From positions 3,162,001 through 3,226,000 of the forward strand of contig OZ244811.1 in the NCBI GenBank assembly GCA_965220105.1: 64,000 nt of DNA, written 5' to 3'. Below are positions 43,604 through 51,992 of the stretch, one piece after another. How positions within the stretch are numbered: the first letter of the stretch is position 1; each line of letters begins with the position of its first letter. Under the pieces are notes generated by a model. That model was given only the letters and a program-made list of their open reading frames with translations, had not been told where the DNA came from and ran no database searches. A program made the translations under genes and the position numbers. The DNA is from Bin87 sp965220105. Lineage in GTDB: Bacteria > Chloroflexota > Dehalococcoidia > Lucifugimonadales > UBA3495.

Positions 43604-44858
43604 CAGGACGATTGCAAAGTCAGGGAGGGGAGTTTATAAAGACCGGGAAGTGAGCGTTGGGAGTGTGTGGATATGGAGGCGGCGGAATCTCTGTTCAAGT
43701 GCTTGGAGCAGGTGCCGGATCCCAGGAGAGCCGGGGGAGTCCGGCATCCCTTTCAAGCTATCCTGCGCTTGACCCTGCTGAGCTTGGTCTGTGGCCAGAC
43801 CACCATGGCCCACATCGCCCTCTTCGCCAGGTTGCACTGGCCGGCGCTGCAGGAGCCTCTGGGGTTTGTTCGGGACCAGCCCCCTCACGCCACCACCATC
43901 TCGCGCACCCTGTCGGGGGTCTCGCATGAGCAATTGGAGGGCGCCCTGACTGGCTGGGTGGCTCAGGTGGTGGCGGACCAGGAGCTGAATGCCTCGGTGG
44001 ACGGCAAGTGGGCCAAGCAGTCCAGGGACGCCAACGGGAATCCCCTGGTGATGGTGAACGTGCTGGCCCATGACCTGAAGTTGTGTCTGGCCCAGTGGCC
44101 GGCATCGGAAAAGCGTTACGAACCCAAGGTGTTGCAGGAGCAACTGGGGCAATTGTTCCAGCGCTATCCCGGCCTGGGGCTGCTGACCATGGACGCCCTC
44201 TATATGGACGCCCTCTATGCGGAGCGGAACCTGTGCCAGGCCATCGTCAGCCAGGGACGGGACTACCTGGTGCGAATCAAGGGGAACCAGCCTGCGGTGC
44301 TGGCCGCATTGGCCGACGGGTTTGCCGCAGAGGAGTTGGGGGAGCCGCCGGCAGCGACCCTGGAAAAAAGCGGGCGTGATCGAGAGGCGGCGGATCTGGA
44401 CTGATAACGCACTGGCCGACTATATCCGGGATGAGCTGGGGTTTCCCGGGGTGCGGCAGGGGGCGATGGTGGAGAAGGAGACCGTGGCTATCGCCACCGG
44501 GGAGGTGGGCCGGGAGCGCTGGTATCTGCTGACCAGCCTGAGTTCCTTTGGGTGCGGTCCGCGACTGGGTGCGGTCCGCGACAATTGCTCAAGCTGTTCC
44601 GCAACCACTGGAGCGTTGAGAACAGCCTGCATCACGTGAAGGACCGCAGTTGGGACGAGGACGTGCCCACGCTGCGCCGTCCCGGGCTGGGCGAGGTATA
44701 CGCCACCTTGCTCAACACCGGGCTGAACGCCCTGCGCCTGGAAGGATGGTTTCCTCCCTCAATGTCCATGCCCCTGCGAGCCAAGAGCTGTGTCTTCCGC
44801 CCAACGCAGACCATCGACCGCCTCTATGGACGAGCTCCCTGACTTTGCAATCGTCCTG
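43604..44858 (+). mobile_element. ISAs1-like insertion sequence IS-A (1255 bp, inactive)
   Basis: Perfect 24-bp terminal inverted repeats: CAGGACGATTGCAAAGT and the following seven bases at 43604-43627, mirrored at 44835-44858. Flanked by CTGATTGCCT and GTGATTGCCT (9/10 match). It holds one transposase gene broken by frameshifts. Confidence 0.88.
43673..44842 (+). pseudogene. ISAs1-family transposase, frameshifted twice
   Basis: The first frame (43673-44404) starts MEAAESLFKCLEQVPDPRRA and includes the DDE-region pieces SVDGKWAKQSRD (first Asp) and TMDALY (second Asp), the latter duplicated as a 15-bp tandem repeat (44189-44203 and 44204-44218). An extra base near 44378-44380 moves the frame to VIERRRIWTDNA. 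A 17-bp tandem duplication (44549-44565 and 44566-44582) then moves it again to RQLLKLFRNHWSVENSLHHV, which carries the catalytic Glu. Removing one 17-bp copy restores the frame there. Not functional as read. Confidence 0.85.
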
Positions 44859-44868
44859 GTGATTGCCT

Positions 44869-44992
44869 CAGGATGATTGCAAAGTCCCTGGACACCCGCT
44901 CATGGTGAGCTTGTCGAACCATCGGCGACCATCTTTCGACAGGCTCAGGACGAGCGGGTAGAGTCAACCCCCGTAACTTTGCAATCGTCCTG
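44869..44992 (+). mobile_element. 124-bp mini-element with IS-A-type ends
   Basis: The left end CAGGATGATTGCAAAGT (44869-44885) and the right end, complementary to CAGGACGATTGCAAAGT (44976-44992), match IS-A terminal repeats. It is flanked by GTGATTGCCT (44859-44868) and CTGATTGCCT (44993-45002). The interior is an inverted repeat of the CTTCGACAGGCTCAGGA type found also inside family A repeats. It resembles a MITE mobilisable by an ISAs1-type transposase. Confidence 0.7.
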
Positions 44993-45072
44993 CTGATTGC
45001 CTCAGGGCAATCACGTTCTGATGGTAGAGTAGATGGGGCAAAGGATGAGAATGACGGAAAGGTGGGGGAGCG

Positions 45073-46376
45073 ATGGGGAATTGGGAAGGTGCAACCATCA
45101 TGGACTACTTTGAAAGCCTGGATGACCCCCGGGTGGACCGGGGCAAGCGGCATAAATTGGTGGACCTCATCGCCATAGCCATCAGTGCCGTCCTCTGCGG
45201 CGCTGATTCGTGGGTCTACGTGGAGATGTTCGGCAAGAGCAAGTCCGTCTCACGACACCTTCGGCGACGTCTTCTCCCGGTTGGACGCGGAACAGTTCCA
45301 GGAGTGCTTTACAGGAGTGCTTTATGGGATGGACGCAGGCGGTGGCCGACCTGCTGCCTGGGGAGGTGATGGCTATCGATGGCAAAACAGTGCGCCGTTC
45401 TCACGATGGCGCAGCGGGACGGCGTGCCATCCACCTGGTCAGCGCCTGGGCCTCGGCCAACACCCTGACCCTGGGACAGGTGAAGACGGAGGAGAAGTCC
45501 AACGAAATCACTGCCATACCCCGGCTGCTGGCGATGCTGGAACTGACCGGGTGCATCGTTACCATCGATGCCATGGGGTGCCAGGCCATGGGGTGCCAGG
45601 CCATGGGGTGCCAGGCCATGGGGTGCCAGGCCATGGGGTGCCAGGCCATGGGGCGCCAGGCCATGGGGCGCCAGGCCATGGGGCGCCAGGCCATGGGGCG
45701 CCAGGCCATGGGGCGCCAGGCCATGGGGCGCCAGGCCATGGGGCGCCAGGCCATGGGGTGCCAGGCCATGGGGTGCCAGCAGGAGATCGCCCAGGGGATT
45801 CTGGACCGGGAGGCGGACTATGTGCTGGCGGTGAAGGAGAACCAGGGCCAACTGCACGAGGATGTGAAGGACCTGTTCGAGGGAGGGGATGAGTTTGCCT
45901 ACCAAGGGTTACCCCACGAATACGCCACTACTCTGGACAAGGGACATGGCCGGGTGGAACGGCGGGAGTGCTGGGTGATTAGCGACCCTTTGAGTTTGGA
46001 GTACCTCAGCACTGGGAAGGACTGGCCCAGCTTGCGGTCTGTGGTCAAGGTGGCCAGCCAGCGTCACACGGCGGAGGGAACCACAGTGCAGCCCCGGTAC
46101 TACATCAGCAGTCTGGAGGCCCCGGCGGAACGGCTGCTAGGGGTGGTCCGTACCCACTGGAGCATTGAGAATTCGTTGCATTGGAGTCTGGATGTGACCT
46201 TTGGCGAAGACCGGTGCCGGATCCGAAAGGATCACGCTCCGCAGAACATGGCGACGCTGCGGCAGGTTTCGCATAATCTGCTCAAGAACGAAACGAGCCT
46301 GAAGGTGGGCATCCAGGGGAAACGCCTCCAAGCCGGCTGGAAGGAGGACTACCTGCTGAAAGTCCTACGCAGCTAA
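45073..46376 (+). pseudogene. ISAs1-family transposase with deletion, 13-bp duplication and a 15-bp repeat array
   Basis: Three frames are needed. Frame 1 from 45073 (MDYFESLDDPRVDRGKRHK) to FGKSK near 45245; then, after an apparent loss of some residues, a second frame with SHDTFGDVFSRLDAEQF; then a 13-bp tandem duplication (45299-45311 and 45312-45324) shifts to the long frame FMGWTQAVADLLPGEV that runs to 46376. That part has AIDGKTVRRS (first Asp) and THWSIENSLHW (Glu). The second catalytic segment TIDAMGCQ is expanded to 14 tandem five-residue units. Confidence 0.85.
45570..45779 (+). repeat. 15-bp tandem repeat array, 14 copies, inside IS-B transposase
   Basis: Unit GCCATGGGGTGCCAG (encoding AMGCQ). 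Copies 1-5 and 13-14 have this form; copies 6-12 have GCCATGGGGCGCCAG (AMGRQ). Total 210 bp, exactly in frame. Related transposases have a single AMGCQ here. Confidence 0.95.
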
Positions 46377-47683
46377 AACGCGATTGCCCTGCTGATTGCC
46401 TGTAACAGTTCAGAGTTGCGGGGAAATGAGCAGTTGACGGCGGGCGGCGAGCGGATTTGACCCTGGGCGCGCCAGGCGCCGAAGATGGATGCCAGCGTCA
46501 TCTTGCTCTGTGTGCCCTGCTCCGAGCGGGTGCCCCCGCTGACCTTGCGACTGACCACCAGATGGCGCAGGCTGCGCTCGGCGGCGTTTTTGTCCGGTGG
46601 CGCCGCCGGTTCGGCCACGAAGACGAAGAGTTCCTTGATGTGGTTCTCCATGCGTCGACACAGCCTGGCCTGGACGGCCAGCGGGTCATTCCGGAAGGGA
46701 CGGCAGAGTGCCAGCAGGCGTCTTTCCAGGGCCAGTTGGGCGCTGCGGCGTCGCTTGGTCTGGGGATGGGTGAAAGCTTTGGCCCGGTCGTAAATCCCGT
46801 GGACGGCGTCAGACCACTGGGACAGTGATTCATCCTCGGGGTAGAGGGATTGCAGGTCATGGATGTCCCGCAGCAGGTGGGCCCAGCAGCGTTGTTTGGG
46901 GCCATCATAATGGTGGTAGGCAGCGTAGCAATCGCTGACCAATACTCCGGAGAAAGCATCGCTCAGGGCTTCATCCACCACCGTCTTGCCCCGGCCCCGC
47001 CGCAGGAAGTAGCGTTCGGTGGGGGTGCTGAAAGTCCACACGTAGCCGTTGGCCCCGACGATGGCGCCCGCGCTGACGCGCCGTTGCTGTACGGTATCCA
47101 GATACCGCTGGATGGTGCGGAAGGGCATTCGCGCTTCTTCCCGTAGCGTGGCGACCAGGCTGAGCACGTTGACGCCGCGGCGCTGCCGTCCCAAAACCAC
47201 ACCGTCCAGTCCCGCCGGGGGCGTGCAGCGGCGCCGGCACGCCGGGCAAGTCCGAGCCGGGCAAGTCCGAGCAATGTAGACGTGCTCGGTGACCCGTACC
47301 GGAGCCACCGGCAACTCGATGACTTCCCGAGTGCGCTGAGTCCAGCCCCCAGTCAGGTGAGTCCCGCAATCGGGACCGTTCTCCATCACGTGCTCCACCC
47401 GCACGTGCTCCACCCGCTGGGTGGGCGTCATGCGCCGGCGGGCAAAGCCGTGGCGTCGCTGCTTGCGGGGCTGCTGCTTCACCGGCGGCTGGCCGCCCGA
47501 TTTCGCCTTCAGGCCGGGCATCCGGGGCGGGCCGCCCGGTTTCGCCTGGCCTTCCAGTTCGGCAATCCGCCGCTCCAACCGCTCAATCACCCGCTGCTGT
47601 TCCAGAACGGTGGCCTGCAGTTGGGCAATGCTGGCGATGAGGACAGCGCGGTCGACGGTGGTGAGGTCAACTTCAGTATCCAT
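46373..47683 (-). pseudogene. IS66-family transposase lacking the first catalytic Asp
   Basis: 436 residues with an N-terminal coiled coil (LEQQRVIERLERRIAELEG), a Cys-rich zinc region, and the IS66 core GYVWTFSTPTERYFLRRGRG, LVSDCYAAYHHYDG (second Asp) and PPDKNAAERSLRHL (Glu). The segment before GYVWTF, which in IS66 transposases carries HADETGWR with the first catalytic Asp, is missing: the chain goes directly from VSAGAIVGAN to GYVW. Two in-frame 15-bp duplications are present (47241-47270, RTCPA twice; 47387-47416, RVEHV twice). The stop lies outside the element, in the IS-B end. Confidence 0.8.
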
Positions 47684-47772
47684 GCCCTGTATATGACATA
47701 ACCACCGCCACCCGTGCCAGCGTTCGGCAACCCGCCTTCGGCCAATTCAACCCACCAACTCTGAACAGTTAC
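46402..47772 (-). mobile_element. IS66-like insertion sequence (single-ORF type, inactive)
   Basis: Inverted ends GTAACAGTTCAGAGTTG (46402-46418) and CAACTCTGAACAGTTAC (47756-47772), one mismatch. Flanked by 8-bp direct repeats GATTGCCT at 46394-46401 and 47773-47780, the expected duplication length for IS66. It contains only a tnpC-like gene, as in ISBst12-type elements. Confidence 0.87.
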
Positions 47773-47852
47773 GATTGCCTGCCAGCGCTTGCCGGGCCCA
47801 GAAGCAGGTGCTAAACTTTTGCATCATTTTTTGATTTTGTACGCAGTATTTA

Positions 47853-49091
47853 GTGGTCATCATTTCCGACAAACCCATAAGCGGCGTTTTTGTTGCCAGT
47901 GCCGCAGCAAATCAACGTAGCGCTTTGCAGGCGGTGCGTCGGCTGGCCGATGAAGCCCGGATATCGGCGTATCTGGTTGGCGGGCCCGTCCGGGACTTCC
48001 TGCTGGGTGCGCCCGTTAAGGACCTGGACATCACCGTGGTCGGAGATGCACCGGCATTGGCGCTACGCCTGGCGGAAACCCTGCGAGGTCGGATCACCGT
48101 GCATCGCCGCTTTGGGACAGCCACCGTTACAACCACCGACCTCACCGTTGACCTGGTGACTGCCCGCCGGGAGTCTTACCCGACGCCGGGCGCGCTGCCG
48201 GTGGTTCGGGCAGGGTCTCTTGCCGATGATCTGGCCCGGCGGGATTTCACCGTCAACGCCATGGCTATCGGCATCACCGATGGAACCGACGTTGTTATAG
48301 ACCCCCACGACGGCCGGGACGACCTGGCTGCCGGCATCATCCGCGCCCTGCATACGGACAGCTTCCACGATGACCCCACGCGAATTCTCCGTGCGGTTCG
48401 GTACGAGCAGAGGTTCGGGTTCTGCATGGACGATGCGACCCTGGACGGCCTGCGATCTGCGCTGGCGGCTGGCCGGATCGGGTTGCTCTCCGGTGACCGT
48501 GTGCGCCACGAACTGGACCGCATTCTGCAAGAAAATGCGCCGCTCCCGGTCTTTCGCCGGGCCGACTCGCTGGGCATCCTGTCGGCCATCCACCCATCCC
48601 TCAGAACCGATCACCTGGCCCAGATGGCTGGCTGGCTGGCAGGTCCGCTGGCCTGGCTGGCGGCGTTGGTGTGGTCGTTGAATGCTGCCGAAGGAGCAGC
48701 ATTGTCGGCACGCCTGGATGCGCCGTCGGATTGGGCCAGAGTCATCGACGATGCGACGAATTTTGCCGACCGGCTTACCGTATTGGATCGACCCGAACTG
48801 GCGCCGTCGGGAGTTTGCGCTCAGCTGGACGGGGTATCATCCGACGTGTTGTCCGCCGGAACCGCGTTGGCGACTCCGGTGGCCGCAGACCGCATCCGCC
48901 GGTACCTGGCTGAATGGTGGAAGATTGCGCCGTTGCTGCGCGGTTCCGACCTGTTGGCCCTGGGCGTGCCCCCGGGACCGGCAGTGGGTGAAGCGCTCCG
49001 CGCATTGCGTCGAGCCCGCCTGGATGGAGAGGTCATCAGCCGTTCGGGCGAGGAAGCAATGGCCCGCCGGTGGGTCGCAGAATCAGACTAA
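47853..49091 (+). CDS. cca: CCA tRNA nucleotidyltransferase / poly(A) polymerase family
   Basis: Class II nucleotidyltransferase, adding or repairing the 3' CCA of tRNA. 412 residues, GTG start. The head domain has YLVGGPVRDFLLGAP with the GG motif, DLDITVVGD (catalytic Asp pair), the RRDFTVNAMAI block and the DDPTRILRAVRYEQRFGF motif for nucleotide selection. The C-terminal helical part is divergent. Both tRNAs in the window encode CCA, so a repair or poly(A) role is also plausible. It lies just beyond the IS pile-up. Confidence 0.9.
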   Translation: MVIISDKPISGVFVASAAANQRSALQAVRRLADEARISAYLVGGPVRDFLLGAPVKDLDITVVGDAPALALRLAETLRGRITVHRRFGTATVTTTDLTVDLVTARRESYPTPGALPVVRAGSLADDLARRDFTVNAMAIGITDGTDVVIDPHDGRDDLAAGIIRALHTDSFHDDPTRILRAVRYEQRFGFCMDDATLDGLRSALAAGRIGLLSGDRVRHELDRILQENAPLPVFRRADSLGILSAIHPSLRTDHLAQMAGWLAGPLAWLAALVWSLNAAEGAALSARLDAPSDWARVIDDATNFADRLTVLDRPELAPSGVCAQLDGVSSDVLSAGTALATPVAADRIRRYLAEWWKIAPLLRGSDLLALGVPPGPAVGEALRALRRARLDGEVISRSGEEAMARRWVAESD

Positions 49092-49126
49092 TCTAACTTG
49101 AACAATCGTTGTTGGGAGGTAGTGCA

Positions 49127-49354
49127 GTGGTAACCGTATTCCAGGTGTCCGGCCCGGCTTACTGTGTGGTGTGCAACGGAGAGCTCGAAGGGCCGCATCG
49201 GTCAACCTGTCAGATGTGCGGCGGTCCGTTCCATCAACCCTGGTCGCCCGATAGCGACGCACCCCGTTGCGGCAGGGCGGCCAGCCACGACGAAACGCTG
49301 GCGGTGGTTTTCCTCTGCCGGGATTGCTACGACAACCGGCGCCCACCCACATAG
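49127..49354 (+). CDS. Small zinc-finger protein (75 aa)
   Basis: GTG start at 49127 after GGGAGGT. Cysteines are arranged as YCVVCNGE, TCQMCGGPFH, RCGRAASHDE and FLCRDCYDN, suggesting two zinc-binding sites of RING or treble-clef type. No family is recognised. It is preceded by cca (35 nt) and followed by the dehydrogenase (14 nt), so it may be part of a three-gene transcript. Confidence 0.6.
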   Translation: MVTVFQVSGPAYCVVCNGELEGPHRSTCQMCGGPFHQPWSPDSDAPRCGRAASHDETLAVVFLCRDCYDNRRPPT

Positions 49355-49368
49355 GAGCGATTTGCGCT

Positions 49369-50406
49369 ATGAAAGCCATTTATATCGAAGCCCACGGTGA
49401 CGTCGACGTTCTGCAATACGGCGACCGACCCGATCCCACTCCCGGCGCCGGTGACGTGGTCGTGCGCGTGCAGGCCAGCGCGTTGAATCGCCTCGACATC
49501 TTCACCCGCCAGGGGCAGCGGGGGCTGGAGCGCGAATTCCCGCCGCCGTTGATTCTTGGTGGCGACACCGCCGGGGAGGTGGTGGCAACCGGTTCCGACG
49601 TGAGCACGTTGGCGGTTGGCGACCGGGTGGTGGTGAACCCCCGCCTGGCCTGCGGCGTTTGCCAATGGTGCGGTTCGGGTCAGGACGACCTTTGCCGTCG
49701 CAGTCGGTTCCTGGGCACCGCCCGGGACGGCAGCTACGCCGAGCTGGTGGCCGTGCCCGAGGTGAACGCCTACCAACTGGACGATTCGGTATCCTTCGAG
49801 GCCGCCGCCGCCGTTCCGACCACTTACCTGCCGGTCTGGAACATGGCCGTCCGTCGGGCCGCGCTGCAACCCTGGGAAACCGCCCTGGTGTTTTCCGCTT
49901 CAGCCGGCGTGGGCGCGGCGGCGATTCAGGTGTTCAAGAACGTGGTGGGCGCTACGGTTATCGCCACCACCAGCACTCCGGAGAAGGCCGAACTGGCCCG
50001 CAACCTGGGAGCCGACCACGTTATCAACTACAACGAAGAGGATATCACCCAGCGGGTGCGCGAGATCACGGGTGGAGCGGGCGTCGATCTGCTGGTCGAC
50101 CACGTTGGGGCGGATGTCTGGGCCCATGGCTTCAGGTCGCTGCGACCGGGAGGGCGATACTGCATCTGCGGCGCCACCAGTGGTCTGCGCGCCGAGTTGC
50201 ACCTCGGCCTGCTGTTCAGCCGCCAGATCGAGATCTACGGCGGTTACATGGGTTCGCGCGAGGATATGCGGCAGATAGTGTCCAGCCTGAATCGGGGGGT
50301 GGTACAGCCCGCCATCCACCAGGTCTACCCGCTGGCGCAGGCCGCCGATGCCCACCAAGCCATGGAAGCCACCAACTTCTTCGGGAAGCTGTTGCTGAGG
50401 CCATGA
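49369..50406 (+). CDS. Zinc-binding alcohol dehydrogenase / quinone oxidoreductase family (MDR)
   Basis: 345 residues, medium-chain dehydrogenase. GroES-like N-terminal domain with ILGGDTAGEVVATGSDV, structural-zinc cysteines CGVCQWCGSGQDDLC, then Rossmann motif SASAGVGAAAIQVFKN and NYNEEDITQRVREITGGAGVD. NAD(P)-dependent; substrate unknown. The ATG at 49369 is preceded by AGGAG, and the frame upstream lacks family features. Confidence 0.9.
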   Translation: MKAIYIEAHGDVDVLQYGDRPDPTPGAGDVVVRVQASALNRLDIFTRQGQRGLEREFPPPLILGGDTAGEVVATGSDVSTLAVGDRVVVNPRLACGVCQWCGSGQDDLCRRSRFLGTARDGSYAELVAVPEVNAYQLDDSVSFEAAAAVPTTYLPVWNMAVRRAALQPWETALVFSASAGVGAAAIQVFKNVVGATVIATTSTPEKAELARNLGADHVINYNEEDITQRVREITGGAGVDLLVDHVGADVWAHGFRSLRPGGRYCICGATSGLRAELHLGLLFSRQIEIYGGYMGSREDMRQIVSSLNRGVVQPAIHQVYPLAQAADAHQAMEATNFFGKLLLRP

Positions 50407-50409
50407 GGC

Positions 50410-50452
50410 TCCCCTCACCCCCAGCCCCTCTCCCGGAGGAGAGGGGGCTCTC
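50410..50452 (+). repeat. CCCCTCTCC/GGAGAGGGG hairpin repeat (family B, copy 4)
   Basis: A variant of the family with the CCCCTCACCCCCAG lead. A related shorter hairpin (CCCTCTC...GGGAGAGGG) occurs at 50606-50627. No gene is seen between 50407 and 50679. Confidence 0.65.
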
Positions 50453-50679
50453 CATCAGCGAACCTTGGTCGATCTGACTTCGGAGACCTTCATACAATCG
50501 TCGGTCGTCCCCGGGCCAAGTTTGCCAAGTCGTCGCGCTCCGCACCATAACAGGTTAGGCATAAACCACTGAGGGGATCAGAGCTTTCCATGAGTTATGC
50601 CCGCTCCCTCTCTCACCGGGAGAGGGCCGGACTCCCTCACCACGCCGCGCGCCAGGTCCGGAGTGGCGCCGATCACCCG

Positions 50680-51897
50680 TTACGCGGTCGCCATTACTTC
50701 GATCAGCTCCGGATGCAGGGCGTTTTCCTGCTTGCCGATACCGGTGTAGCGCAGGCGCGCCACGTACTGCTTGACGTAGTCCGTTCGCAATCGGTTGACC
50801 GATTCCATTCCCTGCTTCATCTGGGAAACCGAGCCACCGGCGATGATGGCCATGGCTTCCCAAAGTACCGGGTCTTTCAGCTCGCCGGCCATGTCCTTTT
50901 CGATGGAGCCGAGGATTCGCCGCAGGGAAGTCGCAAAATCCGCCCCCTGCAACGCCACCGAGAACTTCAGGAACCCCTGCCCGTAGGCCAAATGGCGGGC
51001 CTTGTCCTGTAGACACAGGCTGAAGATCTTGCGGTCTACTGCGTTGGTGGCGTAATGCGCGCCGAACCGATAGAGCAGCATGGTCAGCACGCCGCGGGCC
51101 AGGTACAGTGTCACGGCGGTTTCCGGCCAGCCGGCCCTGGTTTCTATCATGCGTCGGCTGACCATCCCCACGGATTCCAGCCCCAGTGAGCCGCCATTGG
51201 ACAGGGCGCGGTGACGCATTACCTCGTGGTGGCGGCCAGAATCAAACTCCTCCGTTGCCAGGAACATCTTGGGCTCGATGTAGGCGTAGTTCATCCGATG
51301 GAGCCAATTCCCGATGGTGTCCTGTTCGGCGATGGCGTGGTGGGCCAGTTCGGTGCAAAACTGGCGCCAGGCCAACTCCAGGTCTTCGGGCATGGGTTCC
51401 AGCGCGTCCCAGGGAATGTCCTGCATGGCAACCCAACGGCGCTGGATGGCCTCCTCGTAGAGCCAGGCGGCGTTATCCGACCACAGCTCCTCCTTGCGGT
51501 TGACCGAATAGTTGTCCAGACGAGGCAGACCGGGAGTGGCGAAGGAGCCGCGAGGCATCCGGGTCATCTCCCGACTTTCATCCGGGATTTCGCCGTAAAC
51601 ACCGATGTTGATGGCGTCGATGGTCAACCCGTGGGGCGTCAGCGGCGCACGTACACCCCACTGTCGCGTATCTCGCATCCAGGTGAACCGGTCCGCCGGG
51701 TCTTGCGGAGTTTCGGCGACGGTTTCTGCAACCGTGGTCGAATCGGTTTCAACGGCAGCATCACCCTGGTCGCCAACGGTCTGCTGGACGCGCTCAGCAG
51801 CGGAGGAACGGTAGTGGCCGGTGGGGTTGCTGTCGTCAACGGGTGTGTCGGGAGCCAGGGAACCGTCGGAGTTTTGAGCATCGCTCGGGGTGGTCAT
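50680..51897 (-). CDS. Ferritin-like/R2-like protein lacking diiron glutamates
   Basis: 405 residues: a disordered acidic N-terminus of about 80 residues, then a helical ferritin-like domain paralogous to the gene at 51993. Where the paralog has ligands VEFVAAD, DESRH and DEARH, this protein has Ala at the first Glu position, FDSGRH (Glu to Ser) and QDKARH (Glu to Lys); the histidines remain. A normal dinuclear iron site is therefore unlikely. It may be a structural or regulatory partner of the paralog, or retain a different metal. The ATG at 51897 follows GTGAGGAAAC. Confidence 0.72.
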   Translation of the reverse strand: MTTPSDAQNSDGSLAPDTPVDDSNPTGHYRSSAAERVQQTVGDQGDAAVETDSTTVAETVAETPQDPADRFTWMRDTRQWGVRAPLTPHGLTIDAINIGVYGEIPDESREMTRMPRGSFATPGLPRLDNYSVNRKEELWSDNAAWLYEEAIQRRWVAMQDIPWDALEPMPEDLELAWRQFCTELAHHAIAEQDTIGNWLHRMNYAYIEPKMFLATEEFDSGRHHEVMRHRALSNGGSLGLESVGMVSRRMIETRAGWPETAVTLYLARGVLTMLLYRFGAHYATNAVDRKIFSLCLQDKARHLAYGQGFLKFSVALQGADFATSLRRILGSIEKDMAGELKDPVLWEAMAIIAGGSVSQMKQGMESVNRLRTDYVKQYVARLRYTGIGKQENALHPELIEVMATA

Positions 51898-51992
51898 GTT
51901 TCCTCACGGACGCTGCGTTTCTACGTTAGCAGTACGGCCCGCCTGCGTAATGTCAGGCGGGCCGCGGTGATGTCGGTTCAGGTGAGCCCGGG

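Larger units (their letters stand above)
45003..46391 (+). mobile_element. ISAs1-like insertion sequence IS-B (1389 bp, inactive)
   Basis: Terminal repeats CAGGGCAATCACGTTCTG (45003-45020) and its inverted counterpart (46374-46391; 15 of 18 match). Flanked by perfect 10-bp direct repeats CTGATTGCCT at 44993-45002 and 46392-46401. The transposase stop codon lies within the right terminal repeat. Confidence 0.88.

Noticed and set aside
45570..45779. Tandem array that could be taken for a CRISPR
   Set aside because: Units are 15 bp, directly adjacent, without spacers, and lie in frame inside a transposase gene; no cas genes are nearby.
45309..45905. Open frames with GLAPH or PWGAR repeats over IS-B
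   Set aside because: They are other-frame readings of the 15-bp repeat array; only the AMGCQ frame continues a transposase.
43594..47780. Composite transposon or integron carrying cargo
   Set aside because: The space between the IS elements is only the 10-bp target repeats and the mini-element; no cargo gene is present.
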